Assembly (NCBI GenBank): GCA_021234155.1
Contig: JAJEKV010000024.1
Location: 11,754,913 to 11,818,912, forward strand
Source: Isoetes taiwanensis
Taxonomy: Eukaryota; Streptophyta; Lycopodiopsida; Isoetales; Isoetaceae
Length of the DNA: 64,000 nt
Direction: 5' to 3'
Under the pieces are notes generated by a model that saw only the letters and a program-made list of their open reading frames with translations, had not been told where the DNA came from and made no database searches. This document shows positions 42,146 through 55,690 of the stretch, one piece after another. Within the stretch, counting starts at the first letter, position 1. The number at the start of each line of letters is the position of its first letter. The position numbers were made by a program, and so were the translations under genes.

Positions 42146-44189
42146 TGTAAAGAACAGAAAGTGTAGGTGATGAGTGTTTGTCAAAATGTCCTATATTTTT
42201 GACAATTTTGTTCATAATTTTGTACAATTTTCACAACCTTGAATATATCATTTCTTTGGCACTCTACTACCCTTGCTATTTTTTTTATTGCCCCTTTTTT
42301 GCTACACTTTATATAAGTAACTATTTTTTGTTCTAAATTAGGAGGATGAAAATTGCTATTTAAAATTTTTGCATGGAAGTTATGTTCAATCAACCCCTCA
42401 AAAAGGGTACCTAAATACCTAAATTGTCACACCTGTCACAAAAAAACCTTAAAAATGGACCTTTTTAAGGGAATTTTAGGGAATCTTTCAAAGATTCCTT
42501 TTGAAGTGCGTTTGGAGCAAATAAGTGCATTTCATTTTAAACTTTGTTAAAGTTAAAATGCCATTCCAGAGCCTTTATACTGCATGAACAACGAACACTT
42601 GAGTTTCTACACGGTTGCCCGCAGGACGCTTCGCGGTTTGGTAAGTTCTCCCGGACTTATCTTGGATTTTTTTGAACCTATTTGAAGTGGGGTCCTTGAA
42701 TGGAGGATTTAATGGTGGGATAGGGGAACCGAGATCCGGGAGGGAGGACACAAGCATACGGCCCCTTGGAGGAGCGTTGCCAGGAAAGGCTATCTCGACA
42801 ACCTTTATGGGGTCCGTCTCCTGGCGTCTGGCCTTTACCCTCTGGTGAGGCATTCGCACAAAGTATTAGCCTTGTCCGACTTAGGGAAGGCAGCCAGCTC
42901 TTTAAGTTCTTGAAGTTTCCTCTATTATATCACTTGCCAAACCAAAGGTTGTCATATTTTTTGCATGAAGTCCTAGTCATCATGTCCATGTCACCTAAAA
43001 TTTCTTGCATGAAATCCTAGTCATCATGCCATGTCACCTAAAATTTACCAACATCATCCAATGAAAGAACCAAAGATGGACATCTTTTCATTTTTAGCCT
43101 AGTTAAAACTTGACCTTGCTTACTTGGCATGCCATGTCACCACTTGGAGTGCCACATCATCTTTTCTGTGCTGTTTGTTGGTGCCACAAGGGTAACGACA
43201 TGCGCTGCTAATCCTAGCCATGCGTGGCAAGAGGAGGAACCCATAACGTGAACCCTACATTTTTGCATCGAGATGGAGACAAACACGCACGATTATTTGC
43301 ATATGATCATCATCATGTTCCACATTACCATATCTTGCCATATCACCCCATGGAAAATCACCAGACATAGCCATGGGCCTCCTAGGCGTCCCAGCCTCAT
43401 CCCAATATCGCTTGCGTCCTTTTCCAAGCCTTTGAATAGGTTCCATCCCGGTTGGGATCCCATACAACACACAGCGGACGTCACTAGGCAATGCAACCCT
43501 GGGGTTTAAGAATGGTAAGGTGCCAGGCAGCCTTCACCCTATGCTCGAATATGAATGCCGTGTTCGAATGGAGGATCCAACTGGTTGATAGGATGGACTT
43601 GCCAGTTCTAAACATTCTGGTAATTGTGTAAACAAGGCTAGCTGTGAGCTGCCTCCCTCAGGTGATATATTACGAAGTGAAGAGCCCTTCCTAATATGTT
43701 TCTGTCATCAAGCACAACAACATGCTTCACATCTCCAGCACCATAAAGCAAATACTGATCTTTGCCCATCTCTAATTGCCTCTTAGAAACATTCTTGGTG
43801 TGGATCCTAAACTAGCCTCCCAGTTAAGTAGGGAGGAGTTTTTTCCAAGCAGCCAATGATCAAGGGATCCATTTGCCATATACTCATACACCAGAGCTTT
43901 AGCCTTCTTGTTACTACAGAATCCTAACAATTGCACCAAATTGAAGTGACGGACTCTGTTGAGTATCGATAACTCAGCATAAACCCGCATTAGTCCGGAT
44001 GTGTCCTTTCGTTTTTAATTGGTACGGCCTCATGTGTTGCTCTTACGCAAGGAGAATGGAGGATTGCTTTTATGAATGACAATAAGATGCTAGAAACAAT
44101 GGCGTGCCCCATTATATCTGCACATAGCACTCGATATCAGAATTACACAAAATAGAGATGTTTTTAATATAAATAATATATACGATAAT
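42146..44189 (-). mobile_element. Spacer of the tandem unit: repeat ORF, Rep fragment and kinase fragment
   Basis: Minus-strand content: the unknown repeated frame at 42575-42859 (GNAPPRGRMLV...KKIQDKSGRTYQTAK); two 44-bp units of CTTGCATGAAGTCCTAG at 42962-43050; a Rep C-terminal fragment at about 43240-43800 (YGIPTGMEPIQRLGKGRKRY; LYGAGDVKHVVVLDDRN in the upstream part); and a receptor-kinase fragment at 43803-44002. It is duplicated at 46225-49590, where a 1.25-kb extra stretch is inserted. Confidence 0.7.
43803..44002 (-). pseudogene. Captured fragment of a receptor kinase domain (copy 1)
   Basis: It encodes YAELSILNRVRHFNLVQL and ALVYEYMANGSLDHWLLG, matching residues about 569-625 of the kinase at 51172-53703 with a few substitutions. 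Both ends stop abruptly. A 15-nt gap near 43988 and a frame break after LLNWEA make it non-coding. A second copy lies at 49197-49400. Confidence 0.85.
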
Positions 44190-44537
44190 TTGGATGCCAT
44201 AAGGGCACAAGGAAAGAATGTGTGGGACACCAAGTTGCTTATTAAATCGACAGAGAAAGGTATTGCCGCATTAGATCCTAAATTTGACAAACTCGATGCG
44301 CCAAACAAACAACTTGATAGTGTTATGCCTTTCTTAATAGATAAACCCATGGTTGGTTGTTCGGATGTAGAGCATAAGCTAGTGAATCTTTATGAGAAGG
44401 AGGAAGTCGAAGACACCTAGCAACATGATTCTTCATCTAGAAGAAAAAACTTGAAGAAAGAGCATAATTCTGAGCTTGCAGATCAGCTAGAGAAAGAATT
44501 ATTGGGAAGTAGAATTATTGGAAAGAGAAATTGAACA
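44190..44537 (+). pseudogene. Possible N-terminal part of the DUF7869-type gene
   Basis: The frame reads MDAIRAQGKNVWDTKLLIKS...KFDKLDAPNKQLD and, after an in-frame TAG at 44418, continues into charged helical sequence ADQLEKELLG up to the next gene. It is repeated at 49576-49880 with a 1-nt deletion. The direction and immediate overlap suggest it is the start of the same transposon gene. The function is unknown. Confidence 0.4.
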
Positions 44538-46224
44538 AGCACAGAGAACAACAATCTTTGGAAAGGAGAAAATTGACAAAACATAAAGCACTGGAACAAC
44601 CACTCAACTACATATCGGTTGTTATTGATGGAATGGACCAGAAGAAGACCACCCTACCACATTTTGTCAATGTGCCTAAGGATGCTGCTGAAGAAGATTT
44701 CATACACCTGCATGTTGTTGGTGCTATGGTATTTAATGGAAAACTATCTTGCAAGGCATTTTTGAACTATCCAAACATTCATGCTGATCCAAATCTCACT
44801 ATCACAATATTGAATAAGCTTCTTTCCAATCTAGAACATATACCACCGGTTCTATATCTTCAGCTAGACAACACGACAAGAGAAAATAAGAATCAGGCGT
44901 TGTTTGCTTACTGTGTTATGCTAGTTGAGAAACAAATCTTCAAGAAGGTGAAGATTGGTTTCCTGCTTGTTGGTCATACACACGATCAAATTGATCAGAT
45001 GTTCAGTAGGTTCTCTAAACGTCTTGCTCGAAAAAAAGCTCTCAGCCTACCAGCAATGATTGAGGTTATCCAAGATTCCTACAATCCTCGTCCAGACATC
45101 GAGTTATTGGAAGAAACTTATGATTTCAAGGAATGGATTTTTCGGAGAGATCAACTGGGTCACTGTGCTATTGAGCCCTTGAGAAACATTACATTTCAGC
45201 ATCAGATCAAAATTTCACTTGTAGATGGCAAGGCCATCCTTGCAGTGGCAGCCAGCAGCAGGTATTCAATTCATTCGCACCATCCCCAATAGTAGTTCCA
45301 TGCTCTCTGCAGAGCAAATGCCTCTAAAAAGCTTGAAAGAAATCACAAAGAGTAAAAAGGAGGAAAGAGCATTTGACTCAAACAAATCATTGGATTATAT
45401 TGAGACAAGTATTCAGTCGTGCTCTAACCACTTTGGGGAGGCAGATGCTTTATGGTGGCCTCAGTTTTTTTCTCGGCAACGTGACATGTTGCAAGCTTCA
45501 TTACAAGGTCGAAGAACAGTTACATTCAACTGGCCATCTAGGCAAACTCTCCCTGTGCAAGTTGAGAATCAAGAGGAACATGTAGAGATATTGGCTAGCT
45601 CGGATGAAGATGACAGAGTCATGTACACCGCCCCGACGCGGGGCACAACAAGTTGCTCGAAAGTATCTGGTTCGGTTCGAGATTTGAAAAGGAATGCTCA
45701 TAGCTGTCCCAGCTGATAATGATGAATCTGGGAAGCCATTCTGGCTAGCTAAAGTACTGGAGGTAACAAGAGAGGATGGAATTCCCACTCAATTAAAAGT
45801 GCACTGGATGAGAACAAATGCTGCCAATGCTTTCAGTGGGAGTTATACTTTGGAGATGGTAAAAACAGGAGTGGGAAAGAGAGCAAAGTCCAAAGCAAAC
45901 ACTGCTGTCATAGATCTAGCTGAAGTAAAGGTTCTTGCATATGACTTTGTTCTGACTGCTGCTAATAAGTTACGTATGGTCACTCAAACTTTAATAAGGT
46001 CGGCATGTGGATTAGACAAACAACCTAGAAAGGTGGCCAAAAAAGATGATGATGAAGACTCACTTGTAGATAGTGAGGAAGAAGATCGTTCGAGTACATC
46101 CAGTTTTGAGAGTGAAGCTGAGGATGAAGGCTCAAGTGATCAGGGATTAAATGAATCGGAGGATGAGATGCATCCTGATCTTGCTTTTTTAAATGTAAGT
46201 TTGTCCGATGACTCGAACATGTAA
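44513..46224 (+). pseudogene. DUF7869-type transposase-like protein, two frameshifts
   Basis: The three overlapping frames are 44513-45292, 45225-45716 and 45694-46224. The first contains VVIDGMDQKKTTLPHF, YLQLDNTTRENKNQALFAY and FLLVGHTHDQIDQMFSRFSK, acidic motifs in the order expected of an RNase H-like (DDE-type) fold and, from memory, of the DUF7869 domain common in plant and animal mobile elements. The second continues with charged linker sequence. The third has KPFWLAKVLEVTREDG...LKVHWMRTN, resembling a small chromatin-reader-like barrel, and ends in an acidic tail. The long frames and few breaks imply recent activity. No ATG starts the first frame. Confidence 0.65.
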
Positions 46225-49200
46225 AGAACAGAAAGTGCAGGTGATGAGTGTTTGTCAAAATGTCCTATATTTTTGACAATTTTGTTCATAATTTTGTACA
46301 ATTTTCACAACCTTGAATATATCACTTCTTTGTCACTCTACTACCCTTGCTATTTTTTTATTGCCCCTTTTTTGCTACACTTTATATAAGTAACTATTTT
46401 TTGTTCTAAATTAGGAGGATGAAAATTGCTATTTAAAATTTTTGCATGGAAGTTATGTTCAATCAACCCCTCAAAAAGGGTACCTAAATACCTAAATTGT
46501 CACACCTGTCACAAAAAAACCTTAAAAATGGACCTTTTTAAGGGAATTTTAGGGAATCTTTCAAAGATTCCTTTTGAAGTGCATTTGGAGCAAATAAGTG
46601 CGTTTCATTTTAAACTTTGTTAAAGTTGAAATGCCATTCCAGAGCCTTTATACTGCCTGAACAACGAACACTTTTTTCTACACGGTTGCCCGCAGGACGC
46701 TTCGCGGTTTGGTAAGTTCTCCAGGACTGATCTTGGATTTTTTTGAACCTGCTTGAAGTGGGGTCCTTGAATGGAGGATTCAATGGTGGGATAGGGGAAC
46801 CGAGATCCGGGAGGGAGGGCACAAGCATACGGCCCCTTGGAGGAGCGTTGCCAGGAAAGGCTATCTCGACAACCTTTATGGGGTCCGTTTCCTGGCGTTT
46901 GGCCTTTACCCTCTGGTGAGGCATTCGCACAAAGTATTAGCCTTGTCCGACTTAGGGAAGGCAGCCAGCTCTTTAAGTTCTTGAAGTTTCCTCTATTATA
47001 TCACTTGCCAAACTCTTCTACCAAAAGGTCCAAAGGTTGTCATATTTCTTGCATGAAGTCCTAGTCATCATGTCCATGTCACCTAAAATTTCTTGCATGA
47101 AGTCCTAGTCATCATGCCATGTCACCTAAAATTTCTTGCATGAAGTCCTAGTCATCATGCCATGTCACCTAAAATTTACCAACATCATCCAATGAAAGGA
47201 CCAAAGATGGACATCTTTTCATTTTTGGCCTAGTTAAAACTTGACCTTGCTTACTTGGCATGCCATGTCACCACTTGGAGTGCCACATCATCTTTTCTGT
47301 GCTGTTTGTTGGTGCCACAAGGGTAACGACATGCGCTGCTAATCCTAGCCATGCGTGGCAAGAGGAGGAACCCATAACGTGAACCCTACATTTTTGCATC
47401 GAGATGGAGACAAACACGCACGATTATTTGCATATGATCATCATAATGTTCCACATTACCATATCTTGCCATATCACCCCATGGAAAATCAAAGTTGCAC
47501 TTTTTTTTTTTTTTTTTTTTTTGGCCTAGTCAAAAGTTGCCCTTGCTTACTTGGCATGACATGTCACCAATGGCATGCCACATCATCATATGCGTGCCAA
47601 CTCTTGCAAATTTCAAGTTTCTCCACCATATCCAAATGCAGTTCTTTAACTATTTACATTTGTTCATATTCAATGTCTCTACCTCAAACCGGCAATTTTC
47701 AATTATGGCTCATTGATGTATCTGCCATAATATCTTCAAGGCACCTAAGAATGAACAAACTGCATGAGATTATGTTGCCCGAAGGGCCAAACAAGATAGT
47801 GTAGATTGAGCCATAATAGTTGTTAATAAATGGAATTTCCTACTACATTGCTAAATATAAGTTTGGCCCGGCAATGATGTATCAAATGACATGGCAACTT
47901 GGAAAATATAAATTGACTAGTTATTTTGAACTCTTTTGAAACAGAAGATTTTTTCACCGTGACTTGGGAATCTTTGACATGAGGTGGTAACATAGACTTG
48001 GCATTTTTCAACTTTTTGGCGAATTTAGGTAGACAACATTTTATGGCATGCCACATCATCATATGCGTGCCAACTCTTGCAAATTTCAAGTTTCTCCACC
48101 ATATCCAAATGCAGTTCTTCAACTAACATTTGTTCATATTCAATGTCTCTACCTCAAACCGGAAATTTTCAATTATGGCTCATTGATGTATCTGCCATAA
48201 TATCTTCAAGGCACCTAAGAATGAACAAATTGAATGAGATTATGTTGCCCGAAGGGCCAAACAAGGTAGTGTAGATTGCATAATAGTTGTCAATAAATGG
48301 AATTTCCTACTACATTGCTAAATGTAAGTTTGACCCGGCAATGATGTGTCAATGACATGGCAACTTGGAAAATATAAATTGACTAGTTATTTTGAACTCT
48401 TTTGAAACAGAAGATTTTTGCACCATGACTTGGGAATCTTTGACATGAGGTGGTAACATAGACTTGGCATTTTTCAACTTTTTGGCGAATTTGGGTAGAC
48501 AACATTTTAAGAAAAGGGTATTCTTGGTATTTGTAACAGGGCTCGCAGCCCAAGGCTGCCCGGCAGTAGCAGCCCCATTGCTTTGCTCCATCTCTAACAC
48601 AGGCATCAACAAGTAACTGCAAACATATGAATAATGTCAAAACAAATGCAAAATGTTTATAAAGATGCTTCGTACACCAACCCAACCAACAACCATTATA
48701 TAATCTACAGTGTCCAAAGGAATGTAAGAAGTCCTAGGCTCACCAGACATAGCCATGGGCCTCCTAGGCGTCCCAGCCTCATCCCAATATCGCTTGCGTC
48801 CTTTTCCAAGCCTTTGAATAGGTTCCATCCCGGTTGGGATCCCATACAACACACAGCGGACGTCACTAGGCAATGCAACCCTGGGGTTTAAGAATGGTAA
48901 GGTGCCAGGCAGCCTTCACCCTATGCTCGAATATGAATGCCGTGTTCGAATGGAGGATCCAACTGGTTGATAGGATGGACTTGCCAGTTCTAAACATTCT
49001 GGTAATTGTGTAAACAAGGCTAGCTGTGAGCTGCCTCCCTCAGGTGATATATTACGAAGTGAAGAGCCCTTCCTAATATGTTTCTGTCATCAAGCACAAC
49101 AACATGCTTCACATCTCCAGCACCATAAAGCAAATACTGATCTTTGCCCATCTCTAATTGCCTCTTAGACACATTCTTGGTGTGGATCCTAAACTAGCCT

Positions 49201-49590
49201 CCCAGTTAAGTAGGGAGGAGTTTTTTCCAAGCAGCCAATGATCAAGGGATCCATTTGCCATATACTCATACACCAGAGCTTTAGCCTTCTTGTTACTACA
49301 GAATCCTGACAATTGCACCAAATTGAAGTGATGGACTCTGTTGAGTATCGATAACTCAGCATAAACCCGGATTAGTCCGGATGTGTCCTTTCGTTTTTAA
49401 TTGGTACGGCCTCATGTGTTGCTCTTACGCAAGGAGAATGGAGGATTGCTTTTATGAATGACAATAAGATGCTAGAAACAATGCCGCGCCCCATTACATC
49501 TGCACATAGCACTCGATATCAGAATTACACAAAATAGAGATGTTTTTAATATAAATAATATATACGATAATCTGGATGCCATAAGGGCAC
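46225..49590 (-). mobile_element. Second spacer copy of the tandem unit, with 1.25-kb insertion
   Basis: Homologous to 42146-44189: repeated frame at 46610-46930, three (not two) 44-bp CTTGCATGAAGTCCTAG units at 47048-47175, Rep fragment at about 48637-49190, kinase fragment at 49197-49400. Between 47490 and 48745 lies extra DNA that starts with a T-run and contains a 473-bp tandem duplication (47571-48043 and 48044-48510). Confidence 0.75.
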
Positions 49591-49890
49591 AAGGAAAGAA
49601 TGTGTGGGACACCAAGTTGCTTATTAAATCGACAGAGAAAGGTATTGTCGCATTAGATCCTAAATTTGACAAACTCGATGCGCCAAACAAACAACTTATA
49701 GTGTTATGCCTTTCTTAATAGATAAACCCATGGTTGGTTGTTCGGATGTAGAGCATAAGCTAGTGAATCTTTATGAGAAGGAGGAAGTCGAAGACACCTA
49801 GCAACATGATTCTTCATCTAGAAGAAAAAACTTGAAGAAAGAGCATAATTCCGAGTTTGCAGATCAGCTAGAGAAAGAATTATTGGGAAG
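49591..49890 (+). pseudogene. Truncated start of a further tandem unit
   Basis: Repeats 44190-44510 until 49890, where homology ends within TTATTGGGAAGTAG. The third unit is therefore cut after its first frame. Confidence 0.75.
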
Positions 49891-51140
<1,250 letters not shown>

Positions 51141-51171
51141 TTATTTTAACGTCCACGTGGACATTCTTATA

Positions 51172-53703
51172 TTAACGTGGAAAGAGTACTGAAGTGGAGA
51201 TGGATACTGCTTGAGAAGATGCAGAGATCTGTGATCGGGACTCCAACAATGTCATAAACTTATCATTAACTGTAGCTTGAATTTTGGGATAAAATTGAGG
51301 CTCAGTAACAAATTGCGGAATCTCGGCATTGCCTTCCAACATTTGGACCACAGAAGACATTTGAGGCCGCAAAGAAGGTTCATTATTTATGCAAAGAGCT
51401 GCGGTTCTGATAATTCGTCTGGCTTCTTCTAAGTTGAATGCTTCTCCAAGCCTACTATCGACAATACTATGGATATGGTCATCCCCGCTAAGGTTCCAAA
51501 TCTCATCCCCCTTTGGTTGAACAGGTCTAGCTCCCATAAGGATCTCTAGTAATACCACTCCATAGCTATAAATGTCACTCTCCACACCTATGGCCTCACC
51601 TCTCATCAATTCAGGTGCAAGGTAACCAGGTGTGCCACATATTGTAGTCATAAAAAAGTGATCATCAGCTCTATCTAGGAGTCTTGAAAGTCCAAAATCT
51701 GAAACTTTTGGACAAAAATTGATATCTAAAAGGATATTCTGAGGTTTCACATCCAGGTGGAGAATTCTCTCAAGGCAGTCTTCATGCAAGTATGCCATTC
51801 CTTTTGCTGACCCTATAGCTATATCCATTCTAGCCTCCCAGCTAAGTAGGGAGGAGTTTTCTCCAAGCAGCCAATGATCAAGGGACCCATTTGCCATATA
51901 CTCATATACTAGAGCTCTAGCCTTCTTGTTACTACAGAATCCTGACAATTGCACCAAATTGAAGTGGCGCACTCTGCTGAGTATCGATAATTCAGCATAA
52001 AAGTCCTTTGCCTCTTGCATTAGTCCATTTAGGATCTTCACTGCAACATAATTGCCATTTTGTAGTTGCCCCTTGTAAACTGTTCCAAATGCTCCATTCC
52101 CAAGCTTCTCACTAAAACCGTTTGTAATCTGCTCTAATTCCTTCAAAGAGAATCGTTTTAGAGCTGCTTCTGACAAATAATTGCTTAAAATTCCGTCCTC
52201 TTCCTCCCCATCTTCCCTCCCTCTCATCTTGAGATAGACAACAACTAGAAAGCAAATTCCTGCAGTAACTATTACAGCAATAAGGATGCCACTAATAGTA
52301 ATAGGGGCCGTCTTAGATGTTGTCCTATTAGAGGAAGCCTTGGGCTTGCATAGCTTGAAAGAAGCTGAATAGTTTTTACTTTCAGCTTTAAGGCTATATA
52401 TCTCATCTACTAAAAAGCAATCACTGGTATTCCGATTATAAAAGGCTGCATTACAGGTAGAGTGATTGAGACAAGATTTGTAGCATGAATCTTCTTTAAT
52501 GCCAGTTTGGTTTGGGCTGGAATATGCAGTTGCATAATAATCAATTCCAGTTTGATTAACCATCTCGCAGTTCTGAGACTTGGTGTATGCTGATGCAAAT
52601 TGGCAACCTGCAGCTTGATTTGACTCATCAATGGGCTTAAAGTAGGTCACATTCAGAGGGCAACTACAGGTACCATTAGTAAAACACACACCATATTGGC
52701 CACAATAATTAGGCAAGTTACAGGAGCTAATACCTTGGGGAGTTGATGGTTGCATTGATAATTTGGCAACTGTAAGAACCCCATCTCCTCCTAGAGTGAC
52801 TACAGCCTGGTATTCTTCATTATTGTCTTCCGACAATCTGTCCCAGAATGTATACATCATATATTCCTCATAATTGCAATACTTATAATTTTGATCATAA
52901 TACCCCGCATCAGAGATGTTTCCTTTATCAGATCCCAGCTGAAGGAATGCATGAAATGCATCACAACACAAAACAACAAAAGTAGTGACGTTTAAAGGTA
53001 TCAAACTCCATTCTTGATAGATACTCTGATGGAAGTAGAGAGCAGCTCCATTTTCCTCTGCTCTGAGATGGTAATCTCCATTTGCAATCTCCATGCCAGG
53101 TTGTAGAACTTGGCCGCATATAAGCTTGTTTGTTGGGTTGTTGAAACTGCTCCATACTGTGTGATTGCTACTGTCGAGAAGAAGCAGGGCTCCAAATTCA
53201 GTAAGCCGCATTCGCGTTACTCCTCGATTAGAGGTGTTAGTAGACCACACAATCTCATGTGCCACATTTTTAAGTGCCAGATTCCCATCAGCTTCAAGTT
53301 GCAACGTGGCATTGTAGCTTACCATTGGGCCTGCTGCCCATATAACATATGTCTCGTGCTCGACATATGTATCCCAGGCCACTATAGACAGATTGAATTC
53401 TCCGCTTTTATCCTTTCCCAGGAAATACAATCCGAAACCGATTGTTGAGTGGTTTCTGACTCCATACATACCCAACCAGATAAGGTCCAACCCGCTGCTG
53501 GTCGAATATTGCGTTTCGTAACGGTTGGTTACATTGAATCCCAGTAACACATCAGTACTGTTATAGCTCAAGGCAGCGGAGAAGAATATGAAAAGGAAGA
53601 AGCAGAAAGGAAAGAAAAAGATGCCCATACTGAAAATAAGCAGGCAAAACTGGGAAAGATATGAAGATGCAAAGTTCAGCCCCTGTTGCAAATGCCAATA
53701 CAA
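51172..53703 (-). CDS. G-type lectin S-receptor-like serine/threonine kinase, intact single exon
   Basis: 843 residues with no intron. The first ATG gives a 25-residue lead; Met26 (MGIFFFPFCFFLFIFF) starts a better signal peptide. Order: B-type lectin (about 50-200), EGF-like cysteines (CNLPNYCGQYGVC, 328-340), PAN-like region (370-452), membrane helix (469-491), kinase (about 523-800). Kinase landmarks: GNGAFGTVYKG 535-545, VAVK Lys556, HLDVKPQN 649-656 (His-Leu-Asp, so a non-RD kinase), DFG 669-671, APE 696-698. It would sit in the plasma membrane, bind extracellular carbohydrate or wall ligands, and signal by Ser/Thr phosphorylation, often in immunity or development. The stop lies 7 bp from a LINE-like 3' motif. 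Confidence 0.95.
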   Translation of the reverse strand: MYWHLQQGLNFASSYLSQFCLLIFSMGIFFFPFCFFLFIFFSAALSYNSTDVLLGFNVTNRYETQYSTSSGLDLIWLGMYGVRNHSTIGFGLYFLGKDKSGEFNLSIVAWDTYVEHETYVIWAAGPMVSYNATLQLEADGNLALKNVAHEIVWSTNTSNRGVTRMRLTEFGALLLLDSSNHTVWSSFNNPTNKLICGQVLQPGMEIANGDYHLRAEENGAALYFHQSIYQEWSLIPLNVTTFVVLCCDAFHAFLQLGSDKGNISDAGYYDQNYKYCNYEEYMMYTFWDRLSEDNNEEYQAVVTLGGDGVLTVAKLSMQPSTPQGISSCNLPNYCGQYGVCFTNGTCSCPLNVTYFKPIDESNQAAGCQFASAYTKSQNCEMVNQTGIDYYATAYSSPNQTGIKEDSCYKSCLNHSTCNAAFYNRNTSDCFLVDEIYSLKAESKNYSASFKLCKPKASSNRTTSKTAPITISGILIAVIVTAGICFLVVVYLKMRGREDGEEEDGILSNYLSEAALKRFSLKELEQITNGFSEKLGNGAFGTVYKGQLQNGNYVAVKILNGLMQEAKDFYAELSILSRVRHFNLVQLSGFCSNKKARALVYEYMANGSLDHWLLGENSSLLSWEARMDIAIGSAKGMAYLHEDCLERILHLDVKPQNILLDINFCPKVSDFGLSRLLDRADDHFFMTTICGTPGYLAPELMRGEAIGVESDIYSYGVVLLEILMGARPVQPKGDEIWNLSGDDHIHSIVDSRLGEAFNLEEARRIIRTAALCINNEPSLRPQMSSVVQMLEGNAEIPQFVTEPQFYPKIQATVNDKFMTLLESRSQISASSQAVSISTSVLFPR

Positions 53704-55449
53704 GTAAATATATGGTAATGGTGAGGCGGATTCGATAGGGAGTCAAAGATCCCACTTCAGGATATAAAGCAGTTCTATTTTTTGGCCACTCGATTCTTTC
53801 AAAGGGCCAGCTGCAATTGTGATCCACTCAATAAACGACATGTCTAGCTTTCAATGCCTGGAAATCCACTTAAGTAAACGACGCGTCTAGAAAAGAATGC
53901 TTCCGCTATGAGAATGGCATAGTACTCACCAGCATCAATGCAGTCCTCGGAGGATTTGGCATTTCCTGCTGAAATGTAGGACCGCAAACAGTTCATTGTT
54001 GGAAAAGATCAACAGAATATGAAGAATATGAACAGTAAATAGGTGCCCAGCGTTGGCCAGTGTGGGATAAACTCTGAAAACCTTACAAGTATATTTCCTG
54101 GATAATTTAAGTAGGTCGGGTGGGCCTATGAAAATCTAGATTTTATCTGGAAAAATATAAATGGAAAAATATAAAGAAACCCATAGATTTTGGTCGGAAA
54201 ACTGTCTGGATCGGAAATTCTCGATTTCAACTGGTAGGATGCTAGTGTTCCTAGGAATTTGGCACACACTGGCGTTGGCACTTGCCAGGCATAAGTATGC
54301 TTAGAACATAATTATTGCCCTCCTCTTTAAACATGCAATCCTGATCTTATGTGCCCTCCTCTTCATGTTAGACTTTATTCTTGCTTTCCTCCTCTTTAAG
54401 GATGCAAACCTTACTCTTAACATACAACATGCCATTGGCCTTAACTTTTTAGACATGCTTACTTTTAAATCTGTAATTACATAATGCAATTTATAGCAAA
54501 GATGGCAATAACATTTAAGCAATTGAGTTCAATTTTGCCCAATCGTGATAGACATAAGGCTCTTTTTCATCTGGGTAAGTTCTTCGCGAGTTTATAGTAC
54601 AAAGGTCATTCTTGTCTCTTCGTAAAGTGGCATCTCTCCCGCATAAAACGACATTATACCACCTAACATTTGGTATAGTCAAGCTCCATTATCTCCTGTA
54701 TCTTTCCCACATAATTAATATCAGCATCTACAAAGTTTTTGTCCTTTGCACTTGCTCGATTTGATATCGTGAACATGGATGAGGTAGAAGAATTAAATGA
54801 GAGACGTGATTTGTCCCTTCTCTCAAGAAAATGTCTTCCATTGTGTATGTATCCATTGTATTTAGTGACCCACGGATGGACATAGGATCATGAGCATGCA
54901 AAGAATTGAGTTGAACTAAGGAAATACTAGTAACCACTAGATATACCTTTTGACTAGCTCCAAATGTGATTTGCTTCTCTTCATCACTTATGGTGTCCCA
55001 CTTCTAGCTTCATCCAATATAGTATCCAACAACCACTTGGAAGATATTTTATCGGGTAGTCAGGAGGAAAGGAGGAAATGGGCCCCTATGAGAATGTCGC
55101 CAATCTTGACATTGGAGCTCAATGCAATCTCTAGCTCCTTTATATTATTGCATCCATTTTGTCATACATTGCTCATTACTTACAATGTAGTTTCTTATTG
55201 CTGCCATCTCAGTGTAGGCCATAGTCTACCTTCACACTCATTAGGTGCTAGCAGCTTCAATTCTTCCTTATCTCTTGAGCTGAGATAAGGACAAACTGCA
55301 AATCTAATCTTGAGCAATCCAACCCTCGACATGCTTCCTTGCTAATTGACGAACAAAATCTTTGAGCACCTTCATAAATCGTTCAAGGAAAAACATCCAT
55401 CGACATGACACAAGGAGCCCAAAACTAAACTGCTACATCTAACCAATAT
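53704..55449. other. Upstream region of the kinase and unassigned DNA
   Basis: 53704-54100 should hold the kinase promoter; no element was identified with confidence. 54301-54440 repeats CCTCCTCTTTAA phrases. A 112-codon frame at 54950-55288 shows no known domain. Confidence 0.4.
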
Positions 55450-55690
55450 CAGATCATCTAAAAAACCATGATATCTGTGGTTTTTTATGCATGATTTTAT
55501 TTGATAAAAGAAAACCACATACCATAGTGGTTTGCTTGGATCGATAGTAGTTATGAATGTTGGTTTTAAATATGATAGTGGTTTGTCAAAACTAGTTATG
55601 ATTTATGAGGTTGTTTCATGCATACGATAGTAGATCATTAAAACCAGTAATGGTTTAAAAATACTCCATGTCTTATGATATGATCTAAAA
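55450..55690. repeat. TGGTT-rich interspersed repeat, copy 2
   Basis: Same family as 7311-7530: AAACCATGATAT, TGTGGTTTTTTATGCATG, AGTGGTTTGTCAAAACTAGT. It ends about 140 bp before the LINE begins. Confidence 0.55.

Noticed and set aside
43772-43990. Separate receptor kinase gene
   Set aside because: Only about 60 residues of kinase are present, bounded by unrelated repeat DNA, and duplicated with the transposon unit.
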